From positions 124,001 through 188,000 of the forward strand of contig CAVPIA010000008.1 of NCBI GenBank assembly GCA_963704875.1: a stretch of DNA of 64,000 nucleotides, given 5' to 3'. Source of the stretch: CAMYOC01 sp963704875. GTDB lineage: Bacteria > Pseudomonadota > Gammaproteobacteria > Steroidobacterales > XN24. The notes below the pieces were generated by a model that searched no databases, was not told where the DNA came from, and saw only the letters and a program-made list of their open reading frames with translations. The position numbers were made by a program, and so were the translations under genes. Every line of letters starts with the position of its first letter. Positions within the stretch are counted from its first letter, which is position 1. Below are positions 34,128-42,830 of the stretch, in pieces.

Positions 34128-34193
34128 ATGCTGCGCCAGGCGTAAATCGAGACCGTATAGCAGGCCTCGCTAATATTCGATTATTGAACAGGC

Positions 34194-34230
34194 CCTGAAT
34201 AATAGATCCTGAATCCCTGACTGATTCAGG
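34194..34230. promoter_or_regulatory. Triple CCTGAAT element with perfect 8-bp palindrome before the wHTH/TPR regulator
   Basis: CCTGAAT occurs at 34194 and 34208 in direct orientation and inverted (ATTCAGG) at 34224. The last two form a perfect CCTGAATC/GATTCAGG inverted repeat with a 7-base spacer. The element ends 50 bases before the regulator's ATG. The arrangement suggests an operator, perhaps for autoregulation by the OmpR-like DNA-binding domain encoded next to it. Confidence 0.5.
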
Positions 34231-34280
34231 CAGGCTCTGCTATTTTAGGAAGACGCTGTCTATTGGGGGGAGCATCCGGG

Positions 34281-36707
34281 ATGCAAGCGCGTCTCCTGCA
34301 AGGGTTCCGACTGGGTGAATTCGAGATCCGACCCCTGCTCGGCCAGGTCAATACGCCTGGCGGCGAGCACCATAGTATCCATCCTCAAGCCATGGAGGTG
34401 TTGCTGGTACTGGCGGAGTCTCACCATGAGGTCGTCGGGTACGAGCAGATCGCAGAGCGCGTCTGGGGTACCGGCGAAATCTCCCATACCCATCTTTCAC
34501 GTTGTGTCAGCGAACTAAGGCACGCGTTTGACGATCATGCCGGGACGCCACGCTTCATCCAGACTCTGCGCAATCGCGGCTACCGGCTGGTTGCGCCGAT
34601 CGAATTCAACCAGGCTGAGGAAAGCCCGGCGACAGATGTCGCCATCGATAAGCCCGCATTGAATGCAGCTGCGTTGTCCACCCTGCCCGACGAGATAGAG
34701 GATGCGCACGCAGGCGACGCAGGGCCTGCAAGCGTGTGGGAAGAGCTCAAGCGCCGACGCGTGGTACGAGTATCTCTGGCCTACATGGCTGTGGGGTGGG
34801 CAGCGGTTGAAGTGACATCGACAATTTTCCCGCTATTGGGGGTCCCTGACTGGGTGGTGCGTGCCATCACTGTCATCGTCGTCATCGGTTTCCCGGTCGC
34901 CGTGATCACAGCCTGGGTATTCCAGGTGTCGCCGCAAGGCATTGTCATCGATCTGCCAAGGCGTGACGTCTCCGGCAGCGCGAATCCGCGGCGCTTCGAA
35001 TACGCGATTATCGGCGCCCTGGTCATTGCTCTGGGTATCATGGGTTTCCGACTGTTTGTTGCCCGCGTCGAACCGTCACAGCAGCTGACAGAGCCATCTG
35101 TTGAGGCCGGCATGGCATTCGGTCCCGCCTCGATTGCGGTATTGCCATTTTTGAACATCGGAGAAGACCCGGATACCCAGTATTTCTCCGACGGTCTTGC
35201 CGAGGAACTCACCAATCTCTTCGCCAAAGTACCGGAGATGCAGGTGGCCTCGAGAACGGCGAGTTTTTATTACAAGAACAACAACGAACCACTTGCCGCG
35301 ATCGCAGAGAAACTGCGCGCGCGCTATATCCTCGAAGGTAGTGTGCGCAAGACCCGCGACAGCATTCGAATCATGGCGCAACTGATCGACGCAAAGACTG
35401 GCTACCATCTCTGGTCCAACGACTATGACCGCACGGCAGTGGATATATTTGATATCCAGCGTGATATCGCGGCAGCGGTCACCAGCAAGATGGGGATAGC
35501 ACTTTCCGCGGATTCCGAGCAGATGATCGCAACCCAGCCCACGCACAACATCGAGGCCTATGACTATTATCTGCAGGGCCGCGGCTATCTGCGGCGTCCC
35601 CATAATGAGGTGGTGCTGGACGCGGCCCAGGCCTTGTTCCAAAAAGCGATAGACAGCGACCCACGATTTGCCGAGGCATTCGCTGGCATATGCACCACAC
35701 TGCAGGACCGCTTTGTGCTCGATTCTGCCGCCAGCTGGTTCGAGGAAGCGGAAAAAGCGTGCAACAGGGCACTGACCCTGGAGCCGGATCTGCCCGAAGT
35801 GAGAATCGCATTGGGCAATCTGTATCGGCTGTCGGGCCAGTTCGGGGATGCCGAAGTCGAGTTCCGGCAGGCGCAGCAGCTGGATCCGGATTCAGACGCC
35901 GCCGCACTTGGCCTGGGTCGCGTCTACCGCGAGCTGGGCCAGACGAACAAGGCGGAGCGGGAATTCAAACGGGCCATCGCATTGCAGCCTGGGTACTGGC
36001 TCAACTACAACGGGCTAGGCAGGCTCTACTATCATATTGGAGACTACGAACAGGCTGCTTCGAGCTTCCGGACCATGATTGAACTCGCGCCGGACAACCA
36101 TACTGCTTACACGAATCTTGGTGCCGCCCTGTACATGCTTGGCGATTACCCCGGTGCAACGGACGCCTGGCGGCATAACGTTGAACTGTCTCCGTCGAAA
36201 ACAGCTTATTCAAATCTCGGCCTGGCCGAGTACTACGCCGGCAATTTTGAAGCTGCGGCAGATATGCAGCAAAAGGCCATCGCCCTGGCGCCGGAGGACC
36301 CCACCGCCTATGGCAGATTGGGCGCCGTGCTGGCCGAACTGCCGGGGCAGGAAACCACGAGCAGGGCAAACTACGACCAGGCCATCCTGCTCACCGAGCA
36401 GCAGCTGCAGATCAACCCCGACGATACCGATTCACTGACCGAACTGTCTTCGTATCTGATCGCCGTGGGGCGTCAGGCCGAAGCAGATGCAGCAATCGAA
36501 CGGGTGCTCGAATTAAGCCCGGATGCGCCGGTCAGCTATTATTTCTCAGCCAAGGTCAATTTGTCGGCTGGCAGGCTGGACGCGGCGCTGGATGATCTTG
36601 CGCGAGCCGTGGAGCTTGGTTACCCACGCAGCATGGCCGCCGCCGATCCACAGTTGCGGTCTGTCCATGAGCACCCGCGTGTACGTGTGCTTTTACAAAC
36701 CGACTAG
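34281..36707 (+). CDS. Membrane-bound winged-helix regulator with TolB-like and TPR domains
   Basis: An 808-residue CadC-like one-component protein. Residues about 1-105 are an OmpR/CadC winged helix (LGEFEIRPLLGQV, RCVSELRHAF, FIQTLRNRGYRLVAP). About 155-210 holds two helices of a recurrent membrane module (ELKRRRVVRVSLAYMAVGWA and the following hydrophobic stretch), with a further helix near 240. A TolB/FlgO-like domain follows (SIAVLPFLN, YFSDGLAEELTN, YILEGSVRK), then about nine TPRs to the end. It should sense an envelope or cytoplasmic cue and control nearby promoters. ATG at 34281 is chosen for GGGGGGAG eight bases upstream; a TTG at 34263 is possible. Confidence 0.9.
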   Translation: MQARLLQGFRLGEFEIRPLLGQVNTPGGEHHSIHPQAMEVLLVLAESHHEVVGYEQIAERVWGTGEISHTHLSRCVSELRHAFDDHAGTPRFIQTLRNRGYRLVAPIEFNQAEESPATDVAIDKPALNAAALSTLPDEIEDAHAGDAGPASVWEELKRRRVVRVSLAYMAVGWAAVEVTSTIFPLLGVPDWVVRAITVIVVIGFPVAVITAWVFQVSPQGIVIDLPRRDVSGSANPRRFEYAIIGALVIALGIMGFRLFVARVEPSQQLTEPSVEAGMAFGPASIAVLPFLNIGEDPDTQYFSDGLAEELTNLFAKVPEMQVASRTASFYYKNNNEPLAAIAEKLRARYILEGSVRKTRDSIRIMAQLIDAKTGYHLWSNDYDRTAVDIFDIQRDIAAAVTSKMGIALSADSEQMIATQPTHNIEAYDYYLQGRGYLRRPHNEVVLDAAQALFQKAIDSDPRFAEAFAGICTTLQDRFVLDSAASWFEEAEKACNRALTLEPDLPEVRIALGNLYRLSGQFGDAEVEFRQAQQLDPDSDAAALGLGRVYRELGQTNKAEREFKRAIALQPGYWLNYNGLGRLYYHIGDYEQAASSFRTMIELAPDNHTAYTNLGAALYMLGDYPGATDAWRHNVELSPSKTAYSNLGLAEYYAGNFEAAADMQQKAIALAPEDPTAYGRLGAVLAELPGQETTSRANYDQAILLTEQQLQINPDDTDSLTELSSYLIAVGRQAEADAAIERVLELSPDAPVSYYFSAKVNLSAGRLDAALDDLARAVELGYPRSMAAADPQLRSVHEHPRVRVLLQTD

Positions 36708-36756
36708 CAGAAGCGAGCAGACAATGAAGAAAGCAATGAAACACAGGGGGAGCAAG

Positions 36757-37272
36757 ATGAGACATGAATATGCCCAGAAGGAACATGCCAGCAAGGGCCG
36801 CCTGAGCGGACGATCATCAGCCACGCGGGGACGTTTGTTCCTTGGATGCGCCACAGTATTGACCGTTCTGCTGGCAGGATGCGCCAGCGACAGCGCGGGG
36901 ACAACACGGACTTATTCGAAGAACCTGACTGACTGTCAAAAAGACAACTTCAATATTCGTTACGCGCTTTGCTCGGGCGTGCTGGATGTGCCCGGCACCG
37001 ACCCGAATGGCGTCATTGGAGACGATGTCCCGGGAACAGACCCGAACAAGGTGTTCAACACCGATGACGCGCCAAAGACAGACCCGAATACATGCGGTTC
37101 GTCCTGGAAAAACAACAAGCTGCTGAGCGCCGATTGCCAGTGCAAGATCGAGACCGAGAAGCTGCGCCTGACCATTCTCGGCTGCTATGTAAAATTCAAG
37201 GGCGACCCGGGCAAGTACAAGCTGTGTCTTGACGCGGTCAAGAGTTCGCCCGAGGCGCACTGCTCGAATTAG
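36757..37272 (+). CDS. Cys-rich small lipoprotein with VPGTDPN repeats
   Basis: A 171-residue predicted lipoprotein: basic N-terminus, hydrophobic stretch LFLGCATVLTVLLAGC with lipidated Cys42. Residues 77-112 hold three imperfect repeats of about 14 residues centred on TDPN (VPGTDPNGVIGDD, VPGTDPNKVFNTDD, APKTDPN). The rest has eight Cys, probably disulfide-bonded in the periplasm. I choose ATG 36757 because GGGGGAG is six bases before it; ATG 36724 is an alternative. It follows the TPR regulator by 49 bases and may be its partner. I do not recognise the family. Confidence 0.72.
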   Translation: MRHEYAQKEHASKGRLSGRSSATRGRLFLGCATVLTVLLAGCASDSAGTTRTYSKNLTDCQKDNFNIRYALCSGVLDVPGTDPNGVIGDDVPGTDPNKVFNTDDAPKTDPNTCGSSWKNNKLLSADCQCKIETEKLRLTILGCYVKFKGDPGKYKLCLDAVKSSPEAHCSN

Positions 37273-37290
37273 CGCTGTTGCCAGCCTTGA

Positions 37291-37331
37291 CAGGGTCCCG
37301 GACCATGCGCCTTGGTGGCGCCGGGACCCTG
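37291..37331 (+). terminator. Perfect 11-bp inverted repeat after the Cys-rich lipoprotein gene
   Basis: CAGGGTCCCGG and CCGGGACCCTG are exact complements around a 19-base loop, 19 bases past the lipoprotein stop. Downstream is GTATTTGCATTTG, a weak U-tract. A terminator is the simplest reading; an RNA-stabilising hairpin is possible. Confidence 0.55.
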
Positions 37332-37464
37332 GTATTTGCATTTGTCTGCGCTGGAGCCACAGACTTCCTGTCGGTCTCTGACGACAGATAAATGTTCCGC
37401 TGACTGACTGTCTCGGTTGTCGCGAGGTGATTCGCGACTGGAATAATCTTCACAGGAGCTAAGC

Positions 37465-37836
37465 ATGGAATTAGGCGCATTTTCTATCAGCCTGGCGGTA
37501 AAGGATCTGGGTGCTTCGAAGGCCTTTTACGAGAAGTTCGGATTCGAGGCGATCGGCGGCAACGCCGCGCAGAATTGGCTGATTCTGCGAAACGGCGATC
37601 ATACGATCGGCTTGTTTCAGGGTATGTTCGACAAGAACATTCTCACCTTCAATCCAGGTTGGGACAAAGCCTGCAATACCCTCGACAACTTCACCGATGT
37701 TCGTGAATTGCAGCGTGAGCTGAAAGCACAAGGCGTCGAGCTGACTGGAGAGGCGGACGAGTCAACGACCGGGCCAGCGAGTTTCACTGCCATTGATCCG
37801 GACGGTAATCCGATCCTGGTCGATCAACACGTTTGA
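37465..37836 (+). CDS. VOC-superfamily (glyoxalase/bleomycin-resistance fold) protein
   Basis: A 123-residue protein with two beta-alpha-beta-beta-beta units. The pattern ISLAVKDLGASKAFYEKFGFE at the start and FTAIDPDGNPILVDQ at the end is typical of VOC metal-dependent enzymes. Members catalyse isomerisation, dioxygenation or drug binding; substrate cannot be inferred. GGAGC precedes the ATG. It stands alone between an inverted repeat and chrA. Confidence 0.87.
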   Translation: MELGAFSISLAVKDLGASKAFYEKFGFEAIGGNAAQNWLILRNGDHTIGLFQGMFDKNILTFNPGWDKACNTLDNFTDVRELQRELKAQGVELTGEADESTTGPASFTAIDPDGNPILVDQHV

Positions 37837-37934
37837 CACTGAACTTCCTGGCTCGTATCCAATGCTGATGCTCCCGGCCACGCAAGTCCCGGGATGCTCT
37901 GGCACATGGGCAAAACGGATTGACCAGCCCCGCC

Positions 37935-39239
37935 ATGCAAACCGCGACTTTCGCTGAAGCGCTGGCCGTCTGGTGGCGCATCGGTTTGCTCAGCTTCGGT
38001 GGGCCCGCCGGTCAGATCGCCTTGATGCATCGGATAATCGTTGAGCAGAAGAAATGGCTGAGCGAGGCACGTTTTCTGCACGCGCTGAACTACTGCATGC
38101 TGCTTCCCGGCCCGGAGGCACAGCAACTGGCAACCTATGTCGGATGGTTGTTGCACGGGGTCCGCGGTGGCGTTGCAGCGGGCCTGATGTTTGTGCTCCC
38201 GGGCGCGCTCGCGATCCTCGCATTCTCCTGGGTTTATGTGCTGCTCGGCGACGTTCAACTGGTCGAAGGTCTGTTTCTGGGGCTCAAGGCCGCGGTTATC
38301 GCGATTGTGGTGCAGGCGCTGATCAGGATGGCGCGCAGCGCATTACAAGGCGTTCTGAAACCGGTGCTTGCAGTCGCCGCGTTCCTCGCGCTGTTCGCTT
38401 TTGCGCTGCCGTTCCCGCTGGTCGTCCTGAGCGCCGGCATTATCGGCTACTGTAGCGCCAGGTGGCCTGGCCGGGATCTGCACGAGGACACCTCCGGAGC
38501 GAGTGACCAGATAATACTGGACACGGTGAATCGTATCGGCACCGGTCGTGCAGCACTGCTTTGCCTGCTGCTGTGGATGGGTACGATCGGGGTCTTGTCG
38601 CTGATGCTCGGCAACGACAACGTGTATACCCAGATCGCCACGTTCTTCTCCAAGATGGCGATGGTTACATTCGGCGGTGCCTACGCGGTACTGGCGTACG
38701 TGGCGCAGCAGGGTGTCGAAACGTTTCAATGGCTGAGAGCAGAAGAGATGCTTGACGGCCTGGGCCTGGCCGAAACGACGCCAGGGCCGCTGATACTGGT
38801 GACCCAGTTTGTCGGTTTCCTCGCCGCCTACCGTGACTCAGGGCTGGAACCCAGCCTGCTGGCGGCGACACTCGGTGCCGCGCTGACCACCTGGGTTACC
38901 TTTCTGCCATGTTTCTTCTGGATATTCGCAGGCGCGCCCTATGTCGAAAGACTACGCGGTCAGCACTTGCTGTCCGCCGCGCTGGCCGCGATTACTGCCG
39001 CGGTCGTTGGTGTGATCGCAAATCTGTCACTCTGGTTTGCCATCAACGCGGTTTTTCCGGTTCGGGTCCGTTACACCGGCTTTGGCATGGATATGCTGCT
39101 GCCCGAGTTTTCTAGCCTGAATGTGGAGATGCTGATCCTGTCGATTATCGCGTTTGTGCTGGTGTTCGCGTTCAGAATCGGGATCCTGCCCCTGCTGGGC
39201 ATCTGTTCCGGGCTGGGCGCCGTGTGGGCATTGTCATAG
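37935..39239 (+). CDS. chrA: Chromate transporter, long-chain ChrA family
   Basis: A 434-residue inner-membrane protein made of two homologous CHR domains. The first has IGLLSFGGPAGQIALMH and LLPGPEAQQLATYVGW; the second has MVTFGGAYAVLAYVAQQ and ETTPGPLILVTQFVGF. It effluxes chromate in characterised cases, although many homologues have untested substrates. The ATG at 37935 is used; a TTG at 37920 in frame would add five residues, and neither has a good ribosome site. No chrB regulator is nearby. Confidence 0.92.
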   Translation: MQTATFAEALAVWWRIGLLSFGGPAGQIALMHRIIVEQKKWLSEARFLHALNYCMLLPGPEAQQLATYVGWLLHGVRGGVAAGLMFVLPGALAILAFSWVYVLLGDVQLVEGLFLGLKAAVIAIVVQALIRMARSALQGVLKPVLAVAAFLALFAFALPFPLVVLSAGIIGYCSARWPGRDLHEDTSGASDQIILDTVNRIGTGRAALLCLLLWMGTIGVLSLMLGNDNVYTQIATFFSKMAMVTFGGAYAVLAYVAQQGVETFQWLRAEEMLDGLGLAETTPGPLILVTQFVGFLAAYRDSGLEPSLLAATLGAALTTWVTFLPCFFWIFAGAPYVERLRGQHLLSAALAAITAAVVGVIANLSLWFAINAVFPVRVRYTGFGMDMLLPEFSSLNVEMLILSIIAFVLVFAFRIGILPLLGICSGLGAVWALS

Positions 39240-39295
39240 TTGTGAGAACGGACCGTCAGCGCGCGAATGTGCTGTCGATTCCGATGGGAGGCTGA

Positions 39296-39703
39296 TTGCA
39301 TTTCGCGATCTGGTTTTGCATAGGCTTGCTGGCGGCGTGGCCCGTGTTGTGGATAGTCAGCCGGCAAAGCCCTGCCAGGGCACAGCAGACACTCGGCCTG
39401 GGTCTGATCGTTGCCGCATTGATCTACCCGGGTTTCGCCCTGCTTCGAGGCGATGTGCTGTGGCTGATGCTTGAGTTCGCGGGCGTGTTCACCTATGGGA
39501 TGTTCTATCTGCTGTCGATCCGGTTCTCTGTCAACTGGCTTGCCATTGGCTGGCTGGCCCACCCACTTTGGGATGCGCTTCTACACCTTGGGGGGCCTGC
39601 CCAACATATCGCGCCGCACTGGTACGCCATTGCATGCATCCCGTTCGACATCGCGGTCGCAGTGTATGTCTTTGTTCGCCTACACAGGCCGGCACATGCA
39701 TAG
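39296..39703 (+). CDS. Small integral membrane protein (DUF6010-like)
   Basis: A 135-residue hydrophobic protein with four or so membrane segments. It begins with TTG, but GGGAGG is four bases upstream and the sequence starts directly in a helix (FAIWFCIGLLAAWPVLW). The segment GWLAHPLWDALLHLGG with conserved-looking His/Trp/Asp resembles DUF6010 proteins. Function unknown. It follows chrA by 56 bases. Confidence 0.6.
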   Translation: MHFAIWFCIGLLAAWPVLWIVSRQSPARAQQTLGLGLIVAALIYPGFALLRGDVLWLMLEFAGVFTYGMFYLLSIRFSVNWLAIGWLAHPLWDALLHLGGPAQHIAPHWYAIACIPFDIAVAVYVFVRLHRPAHA

Positions 39704-39793
39704 CGAATCCTCGTGCACAAGCGGTCTCCCCAGGTGTTACCTGCCTCGGGCTGACGCTGGCGGCCTCATACCAGACCGACAAAGGCCAGGCTG

Positions 39794-40264
39794 ATGAAGA
39801 AGCGTTTGATAAAGATCCGGCAGGCCATGCCTGGCGAGAGCGATGCGCTGTCCCAGCTCGCCCTTCGCGCCAAGGCGCACTGGGGTTATCCCGACGAGTC
39901 AATGCGGCAGTGGCGGGACGAACTGCTTATTACCGCGGACGCTATCCAGCAGCGACCGACATTCGTGGTAGATGGCGACAGCGGCCCCGCTGCGGTGTTG
40001 CAGATAGAGTCCCGGACCGAACCCTGGGAAATAGAGTGTTTGTGGGTGCACCCGGACGCGATGCGCAGCGGCTACGGCACAGCGCTTGTCCGTCATGCCG
40101 CCAGCTACGCAAGACACAATGGCCAGACCCGGCTCGCCATCGATGCAGACCCGAACGCTGAAGCGTTTTATGTTGCACTCGGCGCGTGTCGGACAGGCAA
40201 AGTCGAAGCGCCGCTCAGCGGACAGCCGGATCGGTTCCGGCCCCAGCTGTTGATGGATACGTAA
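39794..40264 (+). CDS. GNAT-family N-acetyltransferase
   Basis: A 156-residue acetyl-CoA-dependent acyltransferase. Strand beta4 and motif A are seen in IECLWVHPDAMRSGYGTALVRHA, with the acyl-CoA pyrophosphate loop RSGYGT, followed by LAIDADPNAEAFYVALGACRTGK (motif B). The target could be a small metabolite or a protein N-terminus. The first residues MKKRLIKIRQAMPGESDAL match the family start. Gene stands 90 bases after the small membrane protein. Confidence 0.88.
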   Translation: MKKRLIKIRQAMPGESDALSQLALRAKAHWGYPDESMRQWRDELLITADAIQQRPTFVVDGDSGPAAVLQIESRTEPWEIECLWVHPDAMRSGYGTALVRHAASYARHNGQTRLAIDADPNAEAFYVALGACRTGKVEAPLSGQPDRFRPQLLMDT

Positions 40265-40471
40265 ACCCTGTGATTACGCCCGCGGACGCCAGCAGACATT
40301 TTCCAGGACACGCGGTTGCCGCTGATTCCCCGGATCGCTGGATGCGCTATTCTGACTATCAAGCTGACATTCAAGCACTTCTGTGCCGTGTTGATTACCA
40401 GAGTGATGCTCCTCACCGAGCGACTTTTTTTCGCCAGGCTGCCTGGCGCAGATCATTCAGGATGGACCACG

Positions 40472-40996
40472 ATGAAGCAAAGCAAACGGTTCCCGCTTGA
40501 AGGTGGCTGCGACTGCGGTCATGTTCGTTATCGCATGGAGACCTCGCCCCTGTTCGTACATTGCTGTCATTGTCGCTGGTGCCAGCGCGAAAGCGGCTCC
40601 GCGTTTGCTTTGAACGCGATGATCGAATCAGACCGGGTCACCCTGCTGGGCGCAGAACCGGAGAAGATCGAAACACCATCCGCAAGCGGCTATGGTCAGA
40701 CCTTCGCGCGTTGTCCCAAATGCAGGATAGCGCTGTGGAGCAACTACGCTGCCGCCGGACCAGTGATCAACTTCGTGCGTGTCGGGACACTCGATGAGCC
40801 CGATCTGGTGCCGCCCGACATCCACATATTCACGGAATCAAAACAGCCCTGGGTTTTGCTATCGAATGACACGCCTGCGTTTCCCGGATACTACCGGCGC
40901 AAAGATCAGTGGCCAGCTGATAGTCTCAAACGCCGGGAAGTCTTGTCGCCCAGGATCAAGGCGTATCAGGCCGAGCTCCGCAAACAAGGCGAATAG
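40472..40996 (+). CDS. GFA (glutathione-dependent formaldehyde-activating-like) family protein
   Basis: A 174-residue zinc protein of the Mss4-like fold. Zinc ligands are visible in CDCGHVRY, CCHCRWCQRESGSAF and CPKCRIALWSNY. The family name comes from glutathione-hydroxymethyl binding in Gfa, but most members have unknown roles. I use the ATG at 40472; the frame is open further upstream but without family-like sequence. It converges on lpdA with about 24 bases between the stops. Confidence 0.87.
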   Translation: MKQSKRFPLEGGCDCGHVRYRMETSPLFVHCCHCRWCQRESGSAFALNAMIESDRVTLLGAEPEKIETPSASGYGQTFARCPKCRIALWSNYAAAGPVINFVRVGTLDEPDLVPPDIHIFTESKQPWVLLSNDTPAFPGYYRRKDQWPADSLKRREVLSPRIKAYQAELRKQGE

Positions 40997-41020
40997 ATGC
41001 TTGCGGCGTCAGCAAACGGG

Positions 41021-42811
41021 CTATTTGCGCTTGGGGATATATAGCTCGGTCAGCGTGCCATCGAAAGCTTCCGCTGCCATCGCCACGCTTTCCGACAGCG
41101 TCGGATGCGGGTGGATCGTCAGTCCGATATCTGCCGCCTCGCAACCCATTTCGATCGCCAGGCCGGCCTCGGCGATCAGATCGCCGGCATTGGTGCCGAC
41201 AATTCCTGCGCCCAGCACGCGTTTGCTGTCAGGATCAAACAGCAACTTGGTAAATCCCTCATCCCGTCCTATCGCCAGCGAGCGTCCACTGGCCGCCCAC
41301 GGGAACTTACCCACCGCGTAAGCGACACCGTCGGCTTTGGCCTGGTCCTCAGTCAATCCCACCCATGCGATCTCCGGATCGGTGTAAGCCACCGACGGGA
41401 TGACCCGGGCATCAAAGGCGACTTTGTGACCGGCTGCACACTCGGCCGCTACTTTGGCTTCATGGCTCGCCTTGTGCGCCAGCATCGGCTGACCAACGAT
41501 ATCGCCGATGGCGAAGATGTGCGGGACGTTGGTGCGCATCTGCTTGTCCACCAGGATGTAGCCACGCCCATCGACCTGCACACCGGCCCGATCGGCCCCG
41601 ATCCGTTTGCCGTTGGGCGTTCGGCCGACAGCAACCAGGACCTTATCGTAGGTCTGTGGTTTATCCGGTGCCTGATCACCGTCGAAACTCACTTTCACGC
41701 CGCCCTTGAGGGCCTTCATACCAGTGACTTTGGTGCCCAACATGATGGATGCGTAACGAGCCGCAATGCGTTTTTGCAGGGGCCTGACAAGATCCTTGTC
41801 GCAGCCGGGCATCAGATCCTTGGTCAACTCCACCACCGACACCTTGACCCCGAGCGCCTCATACACACAGGCCATTTCCAGTCCGATGATGCCGCCACCG
41901 ACCACCAGCATGGTCTTCGGCAGACCATCGAGCTCGAGTGCGCCGGTGGAATCCACGATGCGCGGGTCGTCCGGTAGATCTGGCAGCATGAACGGCTGTG
42001 ATCCTGCCGCTATGATGCACTGCTCGAACGCGATCGTCTGAGTACCCGCCTCGCCTTCCAGCTGCAGATGATGATCCGAGACAAAGCTCGCCTTGCCGTG
42101 GATCACCCGGACTTTGCGCGCCTTGGCGAGTCCCTGCAGGCCCTTGGTCAAACGGCCGACGACACCGGATTTCCAGTCGCGCAGTTTGTCTACGTCTATC
42201 TGTGGCGTCCCAAAACTGATCCCGTGCTCGCTCATCGACGCGGCTTCATCAATGACTTTCGCCGCATGTAGCAAGGCCTTGGACGGGATACAACCGACGT
42301 TGAGACAGACACCCCCCAGGGTGGGGAAACGCTCGACCAGCACCACATCCAGCCCGAGGTCGGCAGCGCGGAACGCCGCGGTATAGCCACCGGGACCCGC
42401 ACCCAGAACGACCAGCTGCGCCGTCAGGTCCGATTTGCCGGTGTATTCGTCCGCCGCTGGCTGGCTGGTCAGAGCAGGGATCTCATCCGTACTGTTTTCG
42501 GCGCTCGCCGCCGGCTGCGCCGCTTGTTGAGTATCTGGTTGAGTATTTGGCTGAATCTCCGCCTGCTCACCGCTGCTGAGCAACTCGACGATGACCGCGC
42601 CCTCAGACACCTTGTCGCCTACGGAAACGCGTACTTTGTCCACGCGCCCGGCCATCGGTGACGGCACGTCCATTGCCGCCTTGTCGGTCTCCAGCGTGAT
42701 CAACGGATCTTCGGCAGCCACTTCGGCCCCTGACTCGACATGCACTTCGATGATCTCGACGTCTTCGAAGTCGCCGATATCGGGGACTCTGATTTCCTTG
42801 ATCTCGCTCAT
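41021..42811 (-). CDS. lpdA: Dihydrolipoyl dehydrogenase (E3) with N-terminal lipoyl domain
   Basis: E3 of pyruvate dehydrogenase: reoxidises dihydrolipoamide with NAD+. The 596-residue protein carries an N-terminal lipoyl domain (about 1-80, lipoyl Lys in ETDKAAMD), an Ala/Pro/Gln-rich linker, then the flavoprotein: FAD loop VLGAGPGGYTAAFRAADLG, redox disulfide CLNVGC, NAD site VVGGGIIGLEMA, and the interface catalytic region TIHPHPTLSE. A lipoyl domain on E3 is known in Neisseria, Alcaligenes and relatives. Last gene of the operon aceE-aceF-lpdA, 19 bases after aceF. Confidence 0.96.
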   Translation of the reverse strand: MSEIKEIRVPDIGDFEDVEIIEVHVESGAEVAAEDPLITLETDKAAMDVPSPMAGRVDKVRVSVGDKVSEGAVIVELLSSGEQAEIQPNTQPDTQQAAQPAASAENSTDEIPALTSQPAADEYTGKSDLTAQLVVLGAGPGGYTAAFRAADLGLDVVLVERFPTLGGVCLNVGCIPSKALLHAAKVIDEAASMSEHGISFGTPQIDVDKLRDWKSGVVGRLTKGLQGLAKARKVRVIHGKASFVSDHHLQLEGEAGTQTIAFEQCIIAAGSQPFMLPDLPDDPRIVDSTGALELDGLPKTMLVVGGGIIGLEMACVYEALGVKVSVVELTKDLMPGCDKDLVRPLQKRIAARYASIMLGTKVTGMKALKGGVKVSFDGDQAPDKPQTYDKVLVAVGRTPNGKRIGADRAGVQVDGRGYILVDKQMRTNVPHIFAIGDIVGQPMLAHKASHEAKVAAECAAGHKVAFDARVIPSVAYTDPEIAWVGLTEDQAKADGVAYAVGKFPWAASGRSLAIGRDEGFTKLLFDPDSKRVLGAGIVGTNAGDLIAEAGLAIEMGCEAADIGLTIHPHPTLSESVAMAAEAFDGTLTELYIPKRK

Positions 42812-42830
42812 CAGGTTTCGATCCGGTCCA

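Noticed and set aside
40432..40448. CGCCAGG-CTG-CCTGGCG hairpin next to a T-run
   Set aside because: The T-run precedes the hairpin on the plus strand and becomes an A-run after it on the minus strand, so it is not a terminator in either direction.
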